In this document: positions 4,775 to 5,728 of the stretch, in pieces | How positions within the stretch are numbered: position 1 is the stretch's first letter | How the letters are laid out: every line of letters starts with the position of its first letter | Source: Thermoleophilia bacterium | GTDB lineage: Bacteria; Actinomycetota; Thermoleophilia; RBG-16-64-13 | Assembly (NCBI GenBank): GCA_016929985.1 | Contig: JAFGIH010000510.1 | Location: 1-5,728 of the forward strand | Direction of reading: 5' to 3' | Length of the DNA stretch: 5,728 nt | Made by a program: the position numbers and the translations under genes | The notes under the pieces: model-generated | The model's database searches: none | What the model was told of the DNA's origin: nothing | The model's input: only the letters and a program-made list of their open reading frames with translations

Positions 4775-5728
4775 CACGCGCCCGACCGGCCGGCTGTCTG
4801 CCCAGCAACCCTGGGATTGGCGCCGTGGGCGCGCGTCTCCGCCGCCCAGCCTGCCTCCCGGAGGAAGATGGCGAGGATGGCGCCGGCGAAGAAGATGCCG
4901 GCCGACAGGACATACGAGTACTTGAGCGAGCCGAACGAGTCGGCCATCTGTCCGGCAAGATAGGGGCCGACCACCTGGCCGACGCCTATGAAAATAGTAA
5001 CGAAGCCCAAAGAGGCCGACGCAAGGCGCGGGCCGAACTGGTCACCACACCCTGCTCCGACGATACCGGGCACCGCAAGCGCGGTGAGCCCGCAGAGCAG
5101 CGCAGAGAGTACGAGCCCGGGCATCGATGGCCACCATGCGAAGAGGGCTGCAGCGACCCCCTGCAACAGCAGGTTTCCCGCGAGCGCTCTCCCCCTGCCC
5201 ACGCGGTCGGAGATAGCGCCCCAGAGAAAGCCGCAGAAGATGCTGGCCACCCCGACGATCAAGAAAAGGTTGCCGGCGGCCGCGCTCGTGAGCTCCAGAT
5301 CCGTCATGAGCCGCTTCTGAAAGAACGTGAAGTAGATCATGTACGCAAGCCCGAATGCCATGTAGACGAAGCCCATGTGCCAGGCATACCGGGAGCTGAC
5401 GACGTTCCTCATACCGACGGTGGACCCGGTGCGGATCGCGACGGGCACCGGCTTCCAAGCGGCCAGGGTGGCCGCCATCTCCTCGTCACCACGGCCGGCC
5501 GGCGTCGCCTTACTCGGTTCGGCCGTCCAGATGGACCCGTGTCCGGCGAGAGCATGAGGCGCCGTGTACGGACGGTTCCGCTGGACTACGAAAGTGACGA
5601 TGCCCATCGCGAGAGTGAGTGCGGCAAAGAAATACCAGGCATATCTCCACCCGTCGCTCGCACTGCTCTCGATGATCCGGGGAACCACAGGGCCCGCGAT
5701 GACGAGGGCAAGCGAGGCGCCGGAGCTC
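4774..5728 (-). CDS. MFS permease, C-terminal part (5' end outside window)
   Basis: This is a secondary transporter of the major facilitator superfamily. The open frame enters at the window edge, so about four N-terminal helices are missing and 317 residues are visible. A GTG at 5688 should not be taken as the start, because coding sequence (S-S-G-A-S-L-A-L-V-I-A-G-P) continues upstream. Visible are helices 5 and 6 (the latter beginning GWRYAWYFF), a long polar central loop of about 60 residues, and helices 7-12. GAISDRVGRGRA, the MFS motif A repeat, lies between helices 8 and 9. The VGPYLAGQMADSFG stretch follows helix 11. The C-terminus is short and polar. The fold resembles organic-anion and YbfB/YjiJ-like carriers, but the subfamily is not certain. 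It ends overlapping the VOC start, indicating cotranscription. A second carrier next to an ABC importer could mean efflux of a product, or an alternative uptake route. Confidence 0.88.
   Translation of the reverse strand, partial: SSGASLALVIAGPVVPRIIESSASDGWRYAWYFFAALTLAMGIVTFVVQRNRPYTAPHALAGHGSIWTAEPSKATPAGRGDEEMAATLAAWKPVPVAIRTGSTVGMRNVVSSRYAWHMGFVYMAFGLAYMIYFTFFQKRLMTDLELTSAAAGNLFLIVGVASIFCGFLWGAISDRVGRGRALAGNLLLQGVAAALFAWWPSMPGLVLSALLCGLTALAVPGIVGAGCGDQFGPRLASASLGFVTIFIGVGQVVGPYLAGQMADSFGSLKYSYVLSAGIFFAGAILAIFLREAGWAAETRAHGANPRVAGQTAGRSGA

Noticed and set aside
1..5728. CRISPR arrays, tRNA or rRNA genes, transposases, attachment sites, toxin-antitoxin or phage-defence genes
   Set aside because: I saw no regularly spaced repeats, RNA-gene landmarks, recombinase motifs or terminal inverted repeats. 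All large frames are accounted for by transport and catabolic families.

Overview
The window reads as one catabolic/transport locus. Every convincing gene lies on the minus strand, so transcription runs from position 5728 towards position 1. GC content is high. Several genes use GTG or TTG starts behind near-perfect AGGAGG ribosome sites. The solute-binding protein is a Tat-exported lipoprotein with a Thr/Ala/Gly-rich linker just after the lipid-anchored cysteine. Together these fit an uncultured, high-GC, Gram-positive-type bacterium, most like Actinomycetota. That assignment is an inference from style; there is no marker gene in the window.

Layout in transcription order: (1) the C-terminal two thirds of an MFS permease (5728-4774, 5' end outside the window); (2) a VOC/glyoxalase-fold metalloprotein (4774-4364) overlapping the MFS stop codon; (3) a 217-base gap with a candidate promoter and short inverted and direct repeats; (4) a 323-residue two-cupin protein of unknown function (4146-3175) that is an internal tandem duplication; (5) a 226-base gap holding a G-rich purine tract and a possible 26-codon leader ORF that ends 2 bases before the next start; (6) a family-1/LivJ-type solute-binding lipoprotein (2948-1479); (7) a 191-base gap with a strong 15-bp stem-loop and a duplicated ribosome site with a 9-codon minicistron; (8) LivH-type permease (1287-412); (9) the N-terminal 132 residues of a divergent LivM-type permease (397-1, continuing off the window).

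Functional reading: items 6, 8 and 9 are three of the usual five parts of a HAAT-family ABC importer; the two ATPases (LivG/LivF type) would be expected beyond position 1. HAAT importers carry branched-chain amino acids but also amides, urea and aromatic acids. Here the importer sits beside a cupin, a VOC protein and an MFS carrier, which are typical companions of small organic or aromatic acid catabolism. I infer uptake and processing of a non-amino-acid organic compound, but no residue in the window identifies it. The bicupin is the most likely undescribed component. The leader ORF, the minicistron and the stem-loop suggest that the stoichiometry of binding protein to permeases is tuned after transcription.
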